A stretch of DNA of 64,000 nt from JAGGYK01 sp034716155 (GTDB lineage: Bacteria; Desulfobacterota; Desulfomonilia; UBA1062), in assembly GCA_034716155.1 (NCBI GenBank), contig JAYEFR010000082.1:1-64000 (forward strand), given 5' to 3'. The position numbers and the translations under genes are program-made. The notes beneath the pieces were generated by a model. The model was given only the letters and a program-made list of their open reading frames with translations. It had not been told where the DNA came from and did not search any database. Of this stretch, positions 17,102-25,888 are shown piece after piece; position 1 is the stretch's first letter, and each line of letters opens with the position of its first letter.

Positions 17102-18214
17102 TTACACCAAGACTCTCTTTGGCAGATTTTCAATAATCTCTTCTGTCTGCCTTACGATTCTTTCTATAACTTCTCCTACTGCAGGCATGTCATTTACCCG
17201 CTGCGCAGATTCACCCCCTGCCATAAGCGCCTTTTCCTCATCACCTGTGTAGGTAGCATTTATGCCCTCAAGTTCGTTTATTATCAAGTCCATTGGAATT
17301 GTAGAATAATCATCCGGTCTTCCCAGAAACACACCTGGAGACATCTTAATCGTGTCCTCCTGATGTTTTAAGCTTCTAGGTGTCTTTAACCATCTGGCCG
17401 GCCCGACAAATCCCCTGGCAACAAGCGTTCCTCTGTCTCCGGCCTTTACAACACTTTCTTTCCACATCTGGACAAAATCACTCTCCTTGGTGGCCAGAAA
17501 ACGCGTCCCCATCTGTGCACCCGATGCACCCAATGCCAATGCTGCGGCAAGGGATTTCCCGTCACAAAATCCGCCCGCGCCGACAACAAAAATCCCGGAA
17601 CCAGACAATGCATCAACAACAGCGGGAAGTAACACCATGGAGTGTACCGGCTCCCATGAAGTATGGAACCCCCCTTCATGCCCGGATGCAATAACCACAT
17701 CAACACCTGCCTTCTGGCACCTCAATGCAGCCTTGACCGACGGCATAACATGCATCCATATCAGCCCTGCCTTCTTTACCTTGTCTGTCCAGGGAAGCGG
17801 GTCACCTGCCGATGAAACCAGGACCTTAAACCGCTCCTTCATCTCAGGGTCTTCTTCTCTGGCTTCGATCATGGTATCAATAATCATCTCGGCAGGCTCC
17901 CTCATCTCCGCAGATACCATCACATTGATCCCGAAGACCCCCTGCTTTTCCCTTGTACCGTCCAGGGTCTGTCTGTATATCTTTTTCATGATGGTCCTCT
18001 CGTCGTCTTCCAGTGATGCGCCGCCTGTCTCCACAAAATGTTTGTATACCCCGGGCTGATACTCTTTCGTCGCAATGCCGCTGGAACTGATGAGGCCGAG
18101 TATGCCTGCATTTGCCGTTGCAATACTCAATTTGTTGGTCCCGAAAGGCCCCATCCCTGCCTGTATAATGGGATATTTTATCCCAACTAAGTCACAAAAT
18201 TCTGTCTTAATCAT
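17102..18214 (-). CDS. 2-nitropropane dioxygenase / nitronate monooxygenase-family flavoprotein
   Basis: A 370-residue FMN TIM-barrel protein. The start at 18214 is preferred because GGAGG lies 8 nt upstream; the earlier ATG at 18229 overlaps that ribosome-binding site. Family features are GIKYPIIQAGMG at the N-terminus, VDVVIASGHEGGFHT, VVGAGGFCDGKSLAAALALGASGAQMGTRF and FVGPARWLKT. Members include nitronate monooxygenases and FabK-type enoyl reductases. In an anaerobe next to acyl-CoA enzymes, a flavin-dependent enoyl-CoA or related reductase is at least as likely as a nitronate oxidase (inference). It follows the dehydratase gene by about 45 nt. Confidence 0.85.
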   Translation of the reverse strand: MIKTEFCDLVGIKYPIIQAGMGPFGTNKLSIATANAGILGLISSSGIATKEYQPGVYKHFVETGGASLEDDERTIMKKIYRQTLDGTREKQGVFGINVMVSAEMREPAEMIIDTMIEAREEDPEMKERFKVLVSSAGDPLPWTDKVKKAGLIWMHVMPSVKAALRCQKAGVDVVIASGHEGGFHTSWEPVHSMVLLPAVVDALSGSGIFVVGAGGFCDGKSLAAALALGASGAQMGTRFLATKESDFVQMWKESVVKAGDRGTLVARGFVGPARWLKTPRSLKHQEDTIKMSPGVFLGRPDDYSTIPMDLIINELEGINATYTGDEEKALMAGGESAQRVNDMPAVGEVIERIVRQTEEIIENLPKRVLV

Positions 18215-18258
18215 CAAAAATACCTCCAAAGTCGCAATTGATATGATTTTTTAGTTTC

Positions 18259-19726
18259 TTAGTCTTTTGTAAGCCCTGCAATGTCTCTGACGAGCTGTTT
18301 TCGCTCCTCGATATCATACTGCTGTTAATGGCGATCTGCTCCATGACAGGCGAACCTCCGCCGTGATAGTTGCCCACATTTGCAATACCACCGGTGGCCG
18401 AGCAGAGGATGTCTCCCATGTAACGCCAGAACTGGGCAGCATTCTTTGCGGATATCTTTGGGTTACGCATCACGTACTTCTCCAAAAAATCTTTTGTCTC
18501 CGGATTCACCCAGTCCCCCTCATACGGGAAGGTGGCCGGTATCCCGCCACAGATGTCGGTCAGGATCTCTGCCTCACGGTATACTGCCTCACCTGTCAGG
18601 CAGCGACCCACGTTGCAGTAGATGGAATTGGGGATATAACTCCCAGGACCATAGGGATAAATCCCATACCAGGCATGTAGACCTCGGGCTTGCCCATGTC
18701 AGATGCGGTATAACCGGCTGCATATCCTAATTCCGTTGTCAAGATAACCTCAGCAAATTTCTTCCTCACGTGCCCGGCCTTCTCAATACCGTTGTATTCA
18801 GCGGCAAGAGCAGCTGTTCCGAGAATAATGTCACCGATGGCAGGCTTACACCCGGAATAGCTGTGACGATGGAAAAGTGCAAATAACAGCGCCAGCGCCC
18901 CGCCGTGCATGTTCTCACCACAGAGGAACACCCTCTCCCATGGAATAAAACAATTGTCAAAAATTACATAGGAATCTGTCGCACCAGGCATAAACCCGCG
19001 GGGGAAATGCTCACGCTTGCGAAAATTGTGGACCGTAACCACCTGCTTCATTCCTTCCCAGTCACCAGGTACGGCAAATGCAACCGCATAATCCTTGTCA
19101 TCAGGCGTCAGCGCCCTTGTCGGAACAACCAGGATCTCATCTGCAACAGACGCCTCCGAGATGTGAACCTTACAACCGCTTACCACAATCCCGTCACTCT
19201 TTCTCTCCTTGACATGTACATACAGATCCGGATCAACCTGCTGGTAGGGCCGCTTCATGCGGTCACCCTTTACGTCTGTCTGCGCGCAACACCCGATCAA
19301 ATCCTCTGTCTGGAACCGCGTGAGCCACTTCTTGAAATTTTCGTGATACTTTGTGGAGCCATTATTCTGCTTGTCTGCCTCATAACTTGCGTTGTATATG
19401 GCGTTTGCGGCATCAATCCCCATACAACGCTGAATACAACCGCCTACCTTCCTGCAGAGGAAACGGGTCATATCCTGCTTTTTGTGAAGATCATCCGTGT
19501 TCTGGTGTATGTGCGTGAAGCGGTTGATCGTCTCACCGGTAAGGTGGGACTTTGCAGTCAGCAAATCTGCATTCTCAGGCTTCTGCGCCTCATCGTAAGT
19601 CAAACCAATGGTGTCGATAGTAGCCATCTGAACCTCATCAGCACGATTGATCTTCTCACCATTAACATAGATGTTGTTCCTCATCTTCCGTAAGGCATCG
19701 ATATACTGCTCCTTCGTCCTCAACAT
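18259..19726 (-). pseudogene. abfD: 4-hydroxybutyryl-CoA dehydratase / vinylacetyl-CoA isomerase, two frameshifts
   Basis: The family enzyme converts 4-hydroxybutyryl-CoA to crotonyl-CoA using FAD and a [4Fe-4S] cluster. Ligand positions are recognisable: CIQRC (Cys97, Cys101) and H-RHSYSG-C (His286, Cys293). The first frame (18596-19726) runs to GFIP and then leaves the family. Reading one base offset from 18654-18656, where CCC replaces an expected CCCC, restores YGPGSYIPNSIYCNVGR and the next block (18207-18611). A second -1 shift near 18318-18322 is needed to recover SYDIEERKQLVRDIAG and the stop at 18259. With both repaired the protein is 489 residues, close to the 490 of Clostridium aminobutyricum AbfD. 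This is either a recent pseudogene or two sequencing or assembly errors. Confidence 0.85.
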
Positions 19727-19851
19727 AAAAACCTCCTTTTTTTATTGTTGATTTCTACACACTACCAAAAAATGTCCTATTTATTTACACCTGCCAAGAT
19801 TATCTATCATAAGATAACTTCCTTTTTTAACAAGGTACGCTTAACCTGTCA

Positions 19852-19873
19852 ACATAAAATGTGGAATTTATGT
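19852..19873. promoter_or_regulatory. Inverted repeat upstream of the dehydratase gene
   Basis: ACATAAA (19852-19858) and TTTATGT (19867-19873) form a perfect 7-bp dyad with 8-bp spacing. It overlaps a TTGACA-like -35 on the minus strand (19846-19851 side), about 125 nt from the dehydratase start. A second partial dyad TATCT..AGATA lies at 19801-19816. This is plausibly an operator for the catabolic block. Confidence 0.35.
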
Positions 19874-20098
19874 AAAATATTAACATAATATAATCAATAT
19901 ATTATATGTAAAGTGTGTAGCCTTACTATATGCCTATTATGTACTATGCTATATAAACATTTAGCAATCTGACAGTTGCAATACTATGATACGGTCACAT
20001 TTATCACTGAAGATCAACATCAGTGTGCTCATATCCTTAAACGGTGAAAATGGTTGGCAGGGATCACAGGTCCTGCAAAGAAGATCAAAAAATCTTCC

Positions 20099-20186
20099 CT
20101 CACGCAAAGACGCAAAGATCGCAAAGGAAAATAAAGAAGAATGATAAAAAAAGAAAGTGTCTTTGTGTAGTTGGCGTTCTTTGCAT
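20099..20186. repeat. Heptamer-array inverted repeat (ACGCAAAG type)
   Basis: The left arm CACGCAAAGACGCAAAG is echoed in inverse orientation by TGTCTTTGTG and GGCGTTCTTTGCATG about 35 nt later. The repeating word is about 7 bp. It lies in the 646-nt gap between the dehydratase and acyl-CoA dehydrogenase genes, which contains no credible gene. Confidence 0.5.
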
Positions 20187-20194
20187 GAGAATGC

Positions 20195-20245
20195 TTTTCA
20201 TCTTTAGTTGTGAGCGCTGGCGCTCATGCGCGTTTATATGAAAAA
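20195..20245 (+). repeat. Hairpin repeat unit, GTTGTG/GTTTATATGAAAA family, copy 3
   Basis: TTTTCATCTTTAGTTG, then the 6-bp stem TGAGCG/CGCTCA with loop CTGG, then CATGCGCGTTTATATGAAAA. It has both the inner stem and the outer TTTTCAT/ATGAAAA complementarity. Confidence 0.65.
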
Positions 20246-20333
20246 GAAGTCAGGAGTCAAAATTTAGAATCCAAAAGTTAGAATACACGTAATAATCCAA
20301 TCGGAAGCATTCCGGCTCCTGGATTCTGAATAC
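20243..20333 (+). repeat. Heptamer-array unit AGTCAGG/AGTTAGA, copy 1
   Basis: It begins with words of 7 bp (AGTCAGG AGTCAAA ATTTAGA) and ends with the opposite orientation (CCTGGATTCTGAATAC). The core ACACGTAATAATCCAATCGG and GAAGCATTCCGG is identical to the copy at 47548-47630. Confidence 0.6.
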
Positions 20334-20368
20334 TTTTTTATGCCTCGTTGTGTCCGGCAGGCCATGGC
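20334..20368 (+). repeat. Hairpin repeat unit, partial copy 4
   Basis: TTTTTTATGCCTCGTTGTG, then TCCGGCAGGCCATGG. The right half GTTTATATGAAAA is missing; the unit abuts the end of the acyl-CoA dehydrogenase gene. Confidence 0.5.
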
Positions 20369-20372
20369 TATC

Positions 20373-21524
20373 TTACTTTCTCTTGCCAAGTATGTTTCTC
20401 GCGATCACTATCCTCATTATCTCGTTTGTACCTTCATATATCTGGGTGATCTTTGCGTCCCTCATATGCCTTTCCATAGGATACTCTGTTATATATCCAT
20501 ATCCGCCAAGTATCTGCACTCCTTCTACGGACGCATCCATTGCAACATCTGAGGCAAACATCTTGGCCTGGGCCGCCTCCTTTTCAAATGGCAACCCTTT
20601 GCTCTCAAGCCATGCTGCCTTTAAAATAAGCATCTCTGACGCATCTATGCGTGTTGCCATATCAGCGAGCTTAAACTGGATTGCCTGAAAACTTTCCAAT
20701 GGTTTTCCAAACTGGACTCTCACCTTAACATATTCCAAGGCCTCCTCCAGGCAGGCCTTGGCGATCCCTAAGGCCTGCGATGCAATACCTATACGGCCGG
20801 AATCCAGGGTGGTGAGCATCTGTCTGAATCCAGACCCTGGATCGCCAATGATAGCGTCTTTGGGGATCATGGCATCTTCAAACACCAGTTCTGCAGTACC
20901 AGACGCCCTGATCCCCAATTTGTCTTCAACCTTACCAACAGAAAAACCTTTGGTTTCCTCTAGGTCAACAACAAATTGAGAAATGCCACGATATCCCTTT
21001 TCTTTATCCGTTATTGCGGCAAGTATGGCATATTTTGCAATATTCCCATTCGTGATAAATCTTTTCTCACCATTTACAATCCATGTGTCTCCATCCAATA
21101 CAGCAGTGGTCTTCATCCCGGACGGATCAGATCCCGCATTTGCCTCTGTAAGTCCATAACACCCATGGGCCTGTCCGGATGCAACCGGGGTTAGAAACTC
21201 TTTTTTTTGTTCTTCGGAACCAAACTTCAAGACAGGAAACCCATAAAGCGAGTTGTTTACTGACATAATCACGCCTGTACCGGCACATGCCCTTGATATT
21301 TCTGTAAGGATAAGCGCGTATGCAACATAATCCATATCTGCACCACCATACCCGGATGGTATGGCTACTCCCATAAATCCCTGCTCGCCCATCTTCTTCA
21401 GTATTTCGTCCGAATGCTGATGACTCGCATCTAATTCAGCGGCAATAGGCTTAATCTCCTGATCTGCAAACCTTCCGGCCATGTCCTGAACCATCTTGTG
21501 TTCTTCACTCAACGCAAAGTCCAT
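20373..21524 (-). CDS. Acyl-CoA dehydrogenase (short-chain/butyryl type)
   Basis: A 383-residue FAD enzyme that forms trans-2-enoyl-CoA. The ATG at 21524 is chosen because AGGGGG lies 6 nt upstream and the protein then begins MDFALSEEHKMVQD, the usual family start. Signatures visible are CYGLTEANAGSDPSG, FITNG, GGYGYITEYPMERHMRDAK and the catalytic glutamate in QIYEGTNEI, as in butyryl-CoA dehydrogenases. No electron-transfer flavoprotein genes are in the window. It is probably transcribed alone, from a weak TTGAAT-N17-ATAATA promoter upstream. It fits the beta-oxidation theme of the block downstream on the same strand. Confidence 0.92.
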   Translation of the reverse strand: MDFALSEEHKMVQDMAGRFADQEIKPIAAELDASHQHSDEILKKMGEQGFMGVAIPSGYGGADMDYVAYALILTEISRACAGTGVIMSVNNSLYGFPVLKFGSEEQKKEFLTPVASGQAHGCYGLTEANAGSDPSGMKTTAVLDGDTWIVNGEKRFITNGNIAKYAILAAITDKEKGYRGISQFVVDLEETKGFSVGKVEDKLGIRASGTAELVFEDAMIPKDAIIGDPGSGFRQMLTTLDSGRIGIASQALGIAKACLEEALEYVKVRVQFGKPLESFQAIQFKLADMATRIDASEMLILKAAWLESKGLPFEKEAAQAKMFASDVAMDASVEGVQILGGYGYITEYPMERHMRDAKITQIYEGTNEIMRIVIARNILGKRK

Positions 21525-21586
21525 ATAATCCCCCTGTAATATAATTATTCCCACAGGGTATTATCATAATCCTATAATCAGATTCA

Positions 21587-21650
21587 AGTTTATATGAAAA
21601 CAGGGGTCGGGGATCAGGGGCCGGTTTTCAGGGATGGATGTTTTTCTCAT
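21587..21650 (+). repeat. Heptamer-array unit GGGTCGG/GGATCAG, copy with TTTATATGAAAA left end
   Basis: TTTATATGAAAACAGG leads into GGGTCGG GGATCAG GGGCCGG TTTTCAG GGATGGA, each word 7 bp. Matching copies are at 47431-47500 (plus) and 2325-2390 (minus). Confidence 0.6.
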
Positions 21651-21660
21651 CCTGGGCATA

Positions 21661-21703
21661 TTCTCATGCTTGGTTGTGGGTACCTGCGCTCATGCGGGTT
21701 TAT
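21661..21703 (+). repeat. Hairpin repeat unit, GTTGTG/GTTTAT family, copy 5
   Basis: TTCTCATGCTTGGTTGTG, a weak stem (TGGG/CTCA), then CATGCGGGTTTATTAG. It is more diverged at the right end than copies 2, 3 and 6. Confidence 0.5.
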
Positions 21704-21790
21704 TAGATTGGATATATCCTGGACTTATTAATGTAACATGGTTTATATAGATAACTAATCTAAATGATTTATTAGAGGAGGTCTATTAAA

Positions 21791-23017
21791 ATGACGGAAG
21801 AAACAACCTTTAAGGTCTATGGTTACAGGTGGATAGTGCTTTTATTCTATTCAATACTTCAAGGTGTAATGCAAATGCTTTGGATTACCTTTGCACCTAT
21901 CACTGGTCAGGCAGCTGACTTTTATCATGTGACCCCATTGCAGATTGGTCTCCTTTCCATGATCTTTATGATCGTATACCTCTTTTTGTCTATACCTGCT
22001 TCATGGATGGTTGACACCTATGGTATACGTAAAGGGGTAGGATTAGGGGCCATCTTGACTGGTGTATTTGGGTTTACCAGGGGATTATTTGGGGATAACT
22101 ACACGATTGTCTTTGCCTCCACATTTATGATCGCCGTAGCACAACCATTCATTCTCAATTCTGTAACCGTAATGGCAGCCAGGTGGTTTCCTCTAAAAGA
22201 AAGGGCGACTGCAGCAGGGATTGCAGTCTTATTCCAGTACCTAGGTATTATTGTTGCGATGGCAGCGACACCTTTCCTTGCCATCAAATATACCATACCA
22301 GGTATGCTCAATATATTCGGGGTTATCTCGATTATAAGTGCAATCGTCTTTTTCGTATTTGTGAAGGAACGCCCACTAACCCCACCCTGCGCCGCTGACC
22401 AGACTGAACGAACCCTGGTATTAGAAGGCCTCAAACACATCTTTAAACAGAGAAACATGATAATCGCTATACTTCTGTTCTTCATAGGATTAGGCATGTT
22501 TAATGCCGTAAGCACATGGATCGAGCAGATATTAAGCCCAAGGGGATTTAATGCCACACAGGCAGGGATGGTAGGTGCAATTATGATGATTGGTGGTATT
22601 GCTGGTGCATCCATCTTACCACCTCTATCAGACAAATATCGCAGGAGAAAACCGTTTTTGCTGCTTGCCATGATCTGTGCAACCCCGGGGCTTATTGGTT
22701 TGTCCTTTGTAACGAGTTATCCTCTACTGTTAGTATCAGGGTTTGTTTTAGGTTTCTTCTTTATGAGCGCTGGGCCTATAGGTTATCAATACAGTGCAGA
22801 GGTAAGTTACCCGGCACCAGAGGCCACATCTCAGGGTCTTCTTGTACTTTCCGGACAGATCTCAGGGATAATCTTTATCTTTGGCATGGATGCGTTCAGA
22901 ACCGTGTCAGGTTCCATGACCCCATCTTTGGTGGTGCTGGCAGGACTTATGATTGTAAACATAATACTGTGTACTATGTTAAAGGAATCCTCATTGATCA
23001 AGGCAGAACATAAATAA
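21791..23017 (+). CDS. Major facilitator superfamily transporter
   Basis: A 408-residue protein with about 12 membrane spans in two halves. The central loop (KERPLTPPCAADQTERT) separates TM6 and TM7. The ASWMVDTYGIRKGV loop between TM2 and TM3 matches the MFS G-x-x-x-D-x-x-G-R-R/K motif. AAARWFPLKERATA-like text after TM4 (seen as MAARWFPLKERATAAGI) is common in FLVCR- and organic-anion-type carriers. A good ribosome-binding site, GAGGAGG, lies 9 nt upstream. The substrate is unknown. Expression is probably independent of the divergent acyl-CoA dehydrogenase gene. Confidence 0.85.
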   Translation: MTEETTFKVYGYRWIVLLFYSILQGVMQMLWITFAPITGQAADFYHVTPLQIGLLSMIFMIVYLFLSIPASWMVDTYGIRKGVGLGAILTGVFGFTRGLFGDNYTIVFASTFMIAVAQPFILNSVTVMAARWFPLKERATAAGIAVLFQYLGIIVAMAATPFLAIKYTIPGMLNIFGVISIISAIVFFVFVKERPLTPPCAADQTERTLVLEGLKHIFKQRNMIIAILLFFIGLGMFNAVSTWIEQILSPRGFNATQAGMVGAIMMIGGIAGASILPPLSDKYRRRKPFLLLAMICATPGLIGLSFVTSYPLLLVSGFVLGFFFMSAGPIGYQYSAEVSYPAPEATSQGLLVLSGQISGIIFIFGMDAFRTVSGSMTPSLVVLAGLMIVNIILCTMLKESSLIKAEHK

Positions 23018-23195
23018 CCAAAAATCAGGGGTGTGATTGCGCTAATAGCGCTCATAATACTGGGCATTATGCTATGCCTAAGATTTAAATAAAAAAAAGA
23101 AGCGGATGAATAAAAATTGTCTTTACCTCATCCTCATATATGGGATATGAAGTATCCAAAATATCAAAACTAACTAGGGAGGGTAAAAAACCAAG

Positions 23196-24281
23196 ATGAA
23201 AAGGAATGTGTATATCTTCAATCCGGGACCAGCAGTCCTACCGGAGGTAGTACTTGAAAGTACCAGTAAGGCTGTATTGAATTTTGCAGGAACTAACATA
23301 TCCATAATGGAGATAAGCCACAGATCAAAGGAATTCGATGGTCTTACAAATGATACGGCTGAACGCTTGAGACGAATCATGGATATACCTGACAACTATA
23401 AGATCTTATTTTTACAGGGTGGCGCCAGTCTGCAGTTTGCCATGGTGCCTATTAATCTTTTAGCCCCAGATAAAGTCGCAGATTACATAGATACCGGACG
23501 CTGGTCTACAAATGCAATAAAGGAGGCGAAAAAGATCGGAAAGGTGAACATTGCAGCATCATCAAAGGATCAAACCTATACAAGACTACCTTCTCCATCA
23601 GAGATTAAATTGAGCGTGGATGCCGCATATTGTCATATCACATCAAATAACACCATCTATGGAACCCAGTGGCAAACATTTCCTGATACAGGAGAGACTC
23701 CTCTTATTGCAGATATGTCTTCTGATATACTATCCAGGAAGATTAAGGTTTCAGACTTTGGCATTATCTATGCCGGTGCACAGAAGAATATGGGGCCATC
23801 CGGGGTAACTGTAGTGATTATAAGGCAAGACCTTGCAAATAAGGCCCCGGAGGATACGCCAACTATGCTCAATTATTCAACCCATGTAGGAAAGAATTCC
23901 ATGTTTAACACACCGCCGGTTCTCGCAATATTCGCTGTTCATGAGGTATTAAAATGGATAGAAGATGCGGGCGGCATCGAAAAGATAGAAGAGACCAACA
24001 ATAAAAAGGCTGCCGCCATCTATGAAATACTGGATTCGTCTGATTTTTACAGGGGTACTGTTGAGGCCGCATCAAGATCAAAGATGAATATACCATTCAG
24101 ACTCCCATCAGAAAAACTTGAGCAGGAATTCCTATCGAATGCAACCAATCAAGGGTTTGTCGGGCTAAAAGGCCACAGATCTGTCGGAGGGATACGGGCG
24201 TCTATGTACAATGCACTGCCTCTGGAGGGCGCCGAGCGTCTGGCAGAGTTTATGCTCGATTTTGAAAAAAAGCATACATGA
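23196..24281 (+). CDS. serC: Phosphoserine aminotransferase
   Basis: A 361-residue PLP enzyme of serine biosynthesis that converts 3-phosphohydroxypyruvate to phosphoserine. Family marks are FNPGPAVLPEVVL at the start, SHRSKEF, LFLQGGASLQF, and the PLP lysine in YAGAQKNMGPSG (Lys197). The end SVGGIRASMYNALP is also typical. The length matches the family. The gene is monocistronic as far as can be seen: 178 nt downstream of the MFS gene, with GGGAGGG about 13 nt upstream of the start, and repeats after the stop. Confidence 0.95.
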   Translation: MKRNVYIFNPGPAVLPEVVLESTSKAVLNFAGTNISIMEISHRSKEFDGLTNDTAERLRRIMDIPDNYKILFLQGGASLQFAMVPINLLAPDKVADYIDTGRWSTNAIKEAKKIGKVNIAASSKDQTYTRLPSPSEIKLSVDAAYCHITSNNTIYGTQWQTFPDTGETPLIADMSSDILSRKIKVSDFGIIYAGAQKNMGPSGVTVVIIRQDLANKAPEDTPTMLNYSTHVGKNSMFNTPPVLAIFAVHEVLKWIEDAGGIEKIEETNNKKAAAIYEILDSSDFYRGTVEAASRSKMNIPFRLPSEKLEQEFLSNATNQGFVGLKGHRSVGGIRASMYNALPLEGAERLAEFMLDFEKKHT

Positions 24282-24305
24282 TCTTTTGACGTAACTACTT
24301 CGGTT

Positions 24306-24492
24306 GTCAGGTTCAAGGTTCACAGTTCACGGTTGGGCGCATCCAGGGCGACATAGCGCTTACTCTGGGCTTCCGTGCAAAACCTATCCGGCGTATTGCA
24401 AGAAGCGGATGAACTCCGCATTCATCTCTGAATCGAACCTCTCTTTCATCAGCTTAACCCTAAACCGTGAACCCCGGAACTTTGAACCTGAA
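24306..24492. repeat. Heptamer-array inverted repeat (GGTTCAA/GGTTCAC type)
   Basis: The left arm is GGTTCAA GGTTCAC AGTTCAC GGTT. The right arm AACCGTGAACCCCGGAAC TTTGAACC is its inverse with a few mismatches. About 125 nt of unique sequence lie between. It starts about 25 nt after the serC stop and occupies most of the 340-nt gap, which holds no gene. Confidence 0.6.
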
Positions 24493-24503
24493 TGGTTACC
24501 TTT

Positions 24504-24546
24504 TGACTAACTGTCATGCCCTGTGCTGAAACATGACAGTTAGTCA
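24504..24546. terminator. Long perfect stem-loop between convergent genes
   Basis: Arms of 15 bp, TGACTAACTGTCATG and CATGACAGTTAGTCA, are perfect, with a 13-nt loop. It lies between serC (plus) and the antiporter gene (minus), so it could end transcription from both sides, although no long T-run follows. It could alternatively be a transposon-derived end. Confidence 0.45.
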
Positions 24547-24621
24547 GATTATGTGTCGTTCCTAAATAGTGATCACAAGTATATATTTTCTCTTGGCAAA
24601 TCTTTCTGATCCCAATACCCT

Positions 24622-25833
24622 CTAGGCACCAGGCCTCTCATGGCTAGGTACAATGCCGCGTAATAGGATAGGCCCGAGGAATGTGGTGACCATAACCACT
24701 AACAACAAGGCAGAAAAATGCTCCTGACACAGTACGCCGGATACAAGGCCAATATCGCCACAGATCAAACCCACCTCACCTCGTGGTAACATCCCTATAC
24801 CTACAATGAGTCTAGTGCCTTTCCCTGCAGGAACAACAAGGCCACATACCAATTTCCCCACTATGGCGCAGGCTATAAGGACCATACTCAGCCCCAATAT
24901 GGGTACGTTGCCGGGGTCAAAGGGGTTAAGGAGAGAAAGGTCCATCTTTAATCCCATCAGTATGAAAAACAGCGATGCAAATACACTGATGAATGGACGC
25001 AAGGCATGATCGATATCGCTTCGCTGCCTGACCTCAGAGAGGGTTAATCCTGCCATAAAAGCGCCTACTATAGGATCAAGCCCTATTACATTGGCTATGT
25101 ATGCGAGAACAAGCAAAAACATGAAGCTTACTATGGTTACGCCTTTCTCACCATAGGTGTCTTCAAACAAATCCATGATTCTTGAGGCTAGGGGGCGCAA
25201 GACCAGAAGTACAATCGCAAAAAAGACAACCACCATGCCAAGGATATGGAGTATATTCATCACCGATAATGATTGACCAGAGGCCATACCTGAAACCATT
25301 ACAATGATGATCAGCCCTATCACGTCATCCAGCACAGCCGCACTAAGAATTATGAGACTGCTGTCAGATTTAATCATGCCCAGTTCATCCAGCACCTCGG
25401 CTGTAATGCCTACGCTTGTAGCTGTCAATGTGGCCCCTATGAAGAGAGCAACCATTGTAGAAAGATTGAAGAGCATTATCGCTATCCAGTAACCAAGGGC
25501 GAAAGGCACAATAATCCCTACTAAGGCTACTGATACAGCGGTTCCTCCAACAGAGATGACCTTTTTCAGGCGTATATCGAGGCCCACCTCGAAAAGTAGG
25601 GCACATATACCTATCTGGGCCAGTAGATGCAGACACTCTCCACAACACACTTCGTGCGCAGCCAATAATGGGATAGCATTTTGAAAAACGAGCCCGAGGA
25701 GTGCCCCTGCGGTCAACTCCCCCAATATGATAGGCTGCCCAAGTTGCTTTGCAATCCAGCCCCCAGCTACTCCTGATACCAAAAGAACAAAAAGAACTAT
25801 AAAAACATCCCCAACTTCCACTGCAACCTCCAA
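24622..25833 (-). CDS. CPA2-type cation:proton antiporter
   Basis: A 403-residue membrane protein with about 12 spans of the Na+/H+ exchanger (KefB/NapA-like) fold. The typical segments are QLGQPIILGELTAGALLG, AQIGICALLFEVGLDIRLK, a discontinuous-helix region TATSVGITAEVLDELG, DPIVGAFMAGLTLS with the transport Asp, and MLPRGEVGLICGDIG. Unlike the antiporter at 33501, it has no C-terminal RCK domain. It probably trades Na+ or K+ for protons. It is 56 nt from the upstream RsbRD-like gene on the same strand. Confidence 0.9.
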   Translation of the reverse strand: MEVAVEVGDVFIVLFVLLVSGVAGGWIAKQLGQPIILGELTAGALLGLVFQNAIPLLAAHEVCCGECLHLLAQIGICALLFEVGLDIRLKKVISVGGTAVSVALVGIIVPFALGYWIAIMLFNLSTMVALFIGATLTATSVGITAEVLDELGMIKSDSSLIILSAAVLDDVIGLIIIVMVSGMASGQSLSVMNILHILGMVVVFFAIVLLVLRPLASRIMDLFEDTYGEKGVTIVSFMFLLVLAYIANVIGLDPIVGAFMAGLTLSEVRQRSDIDHALRPFISVFASLFFILMGLKMDLSLLNPFDPGNVPILGLSMVLIACAIVGKLVCGLVVPAGKGTRLIVGIGMLPRGEVGLICGDIGLVSGVLCQEHFSALLLVVMVTTFLGPILLRGIVPSHERPGA

Positions 25834-25888
25834 AATTATAAAATCAGGAGATCAAAAAATATAAGTGCATCTATAATACAAAATTATA

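Noticed and set aside
17102..18229. Earlier start codon for the flavoprotein at 18229
   Set aside because: That ATG overlaps the GGAGG ribosome-binding site; the ATG at 18214 has correct spacing and begins the conserved fold.
18905..19693. Plus-strand frame of 262 codons
   Set aside because: It lies exactly antisense to the 4-hydroxybutyryl-CoA dehydratase gene, whose cluster ligands and family motifs are clear.
23031..23090. Short hydrophobic frame (about 19 codons, GTG start) after the MFS gene
   Set aside because: It is in frame just after the transporter stop and has a hydrophobic composition, but the ribosome-binding site is poorly spaced and no known small transporter subunit matches.
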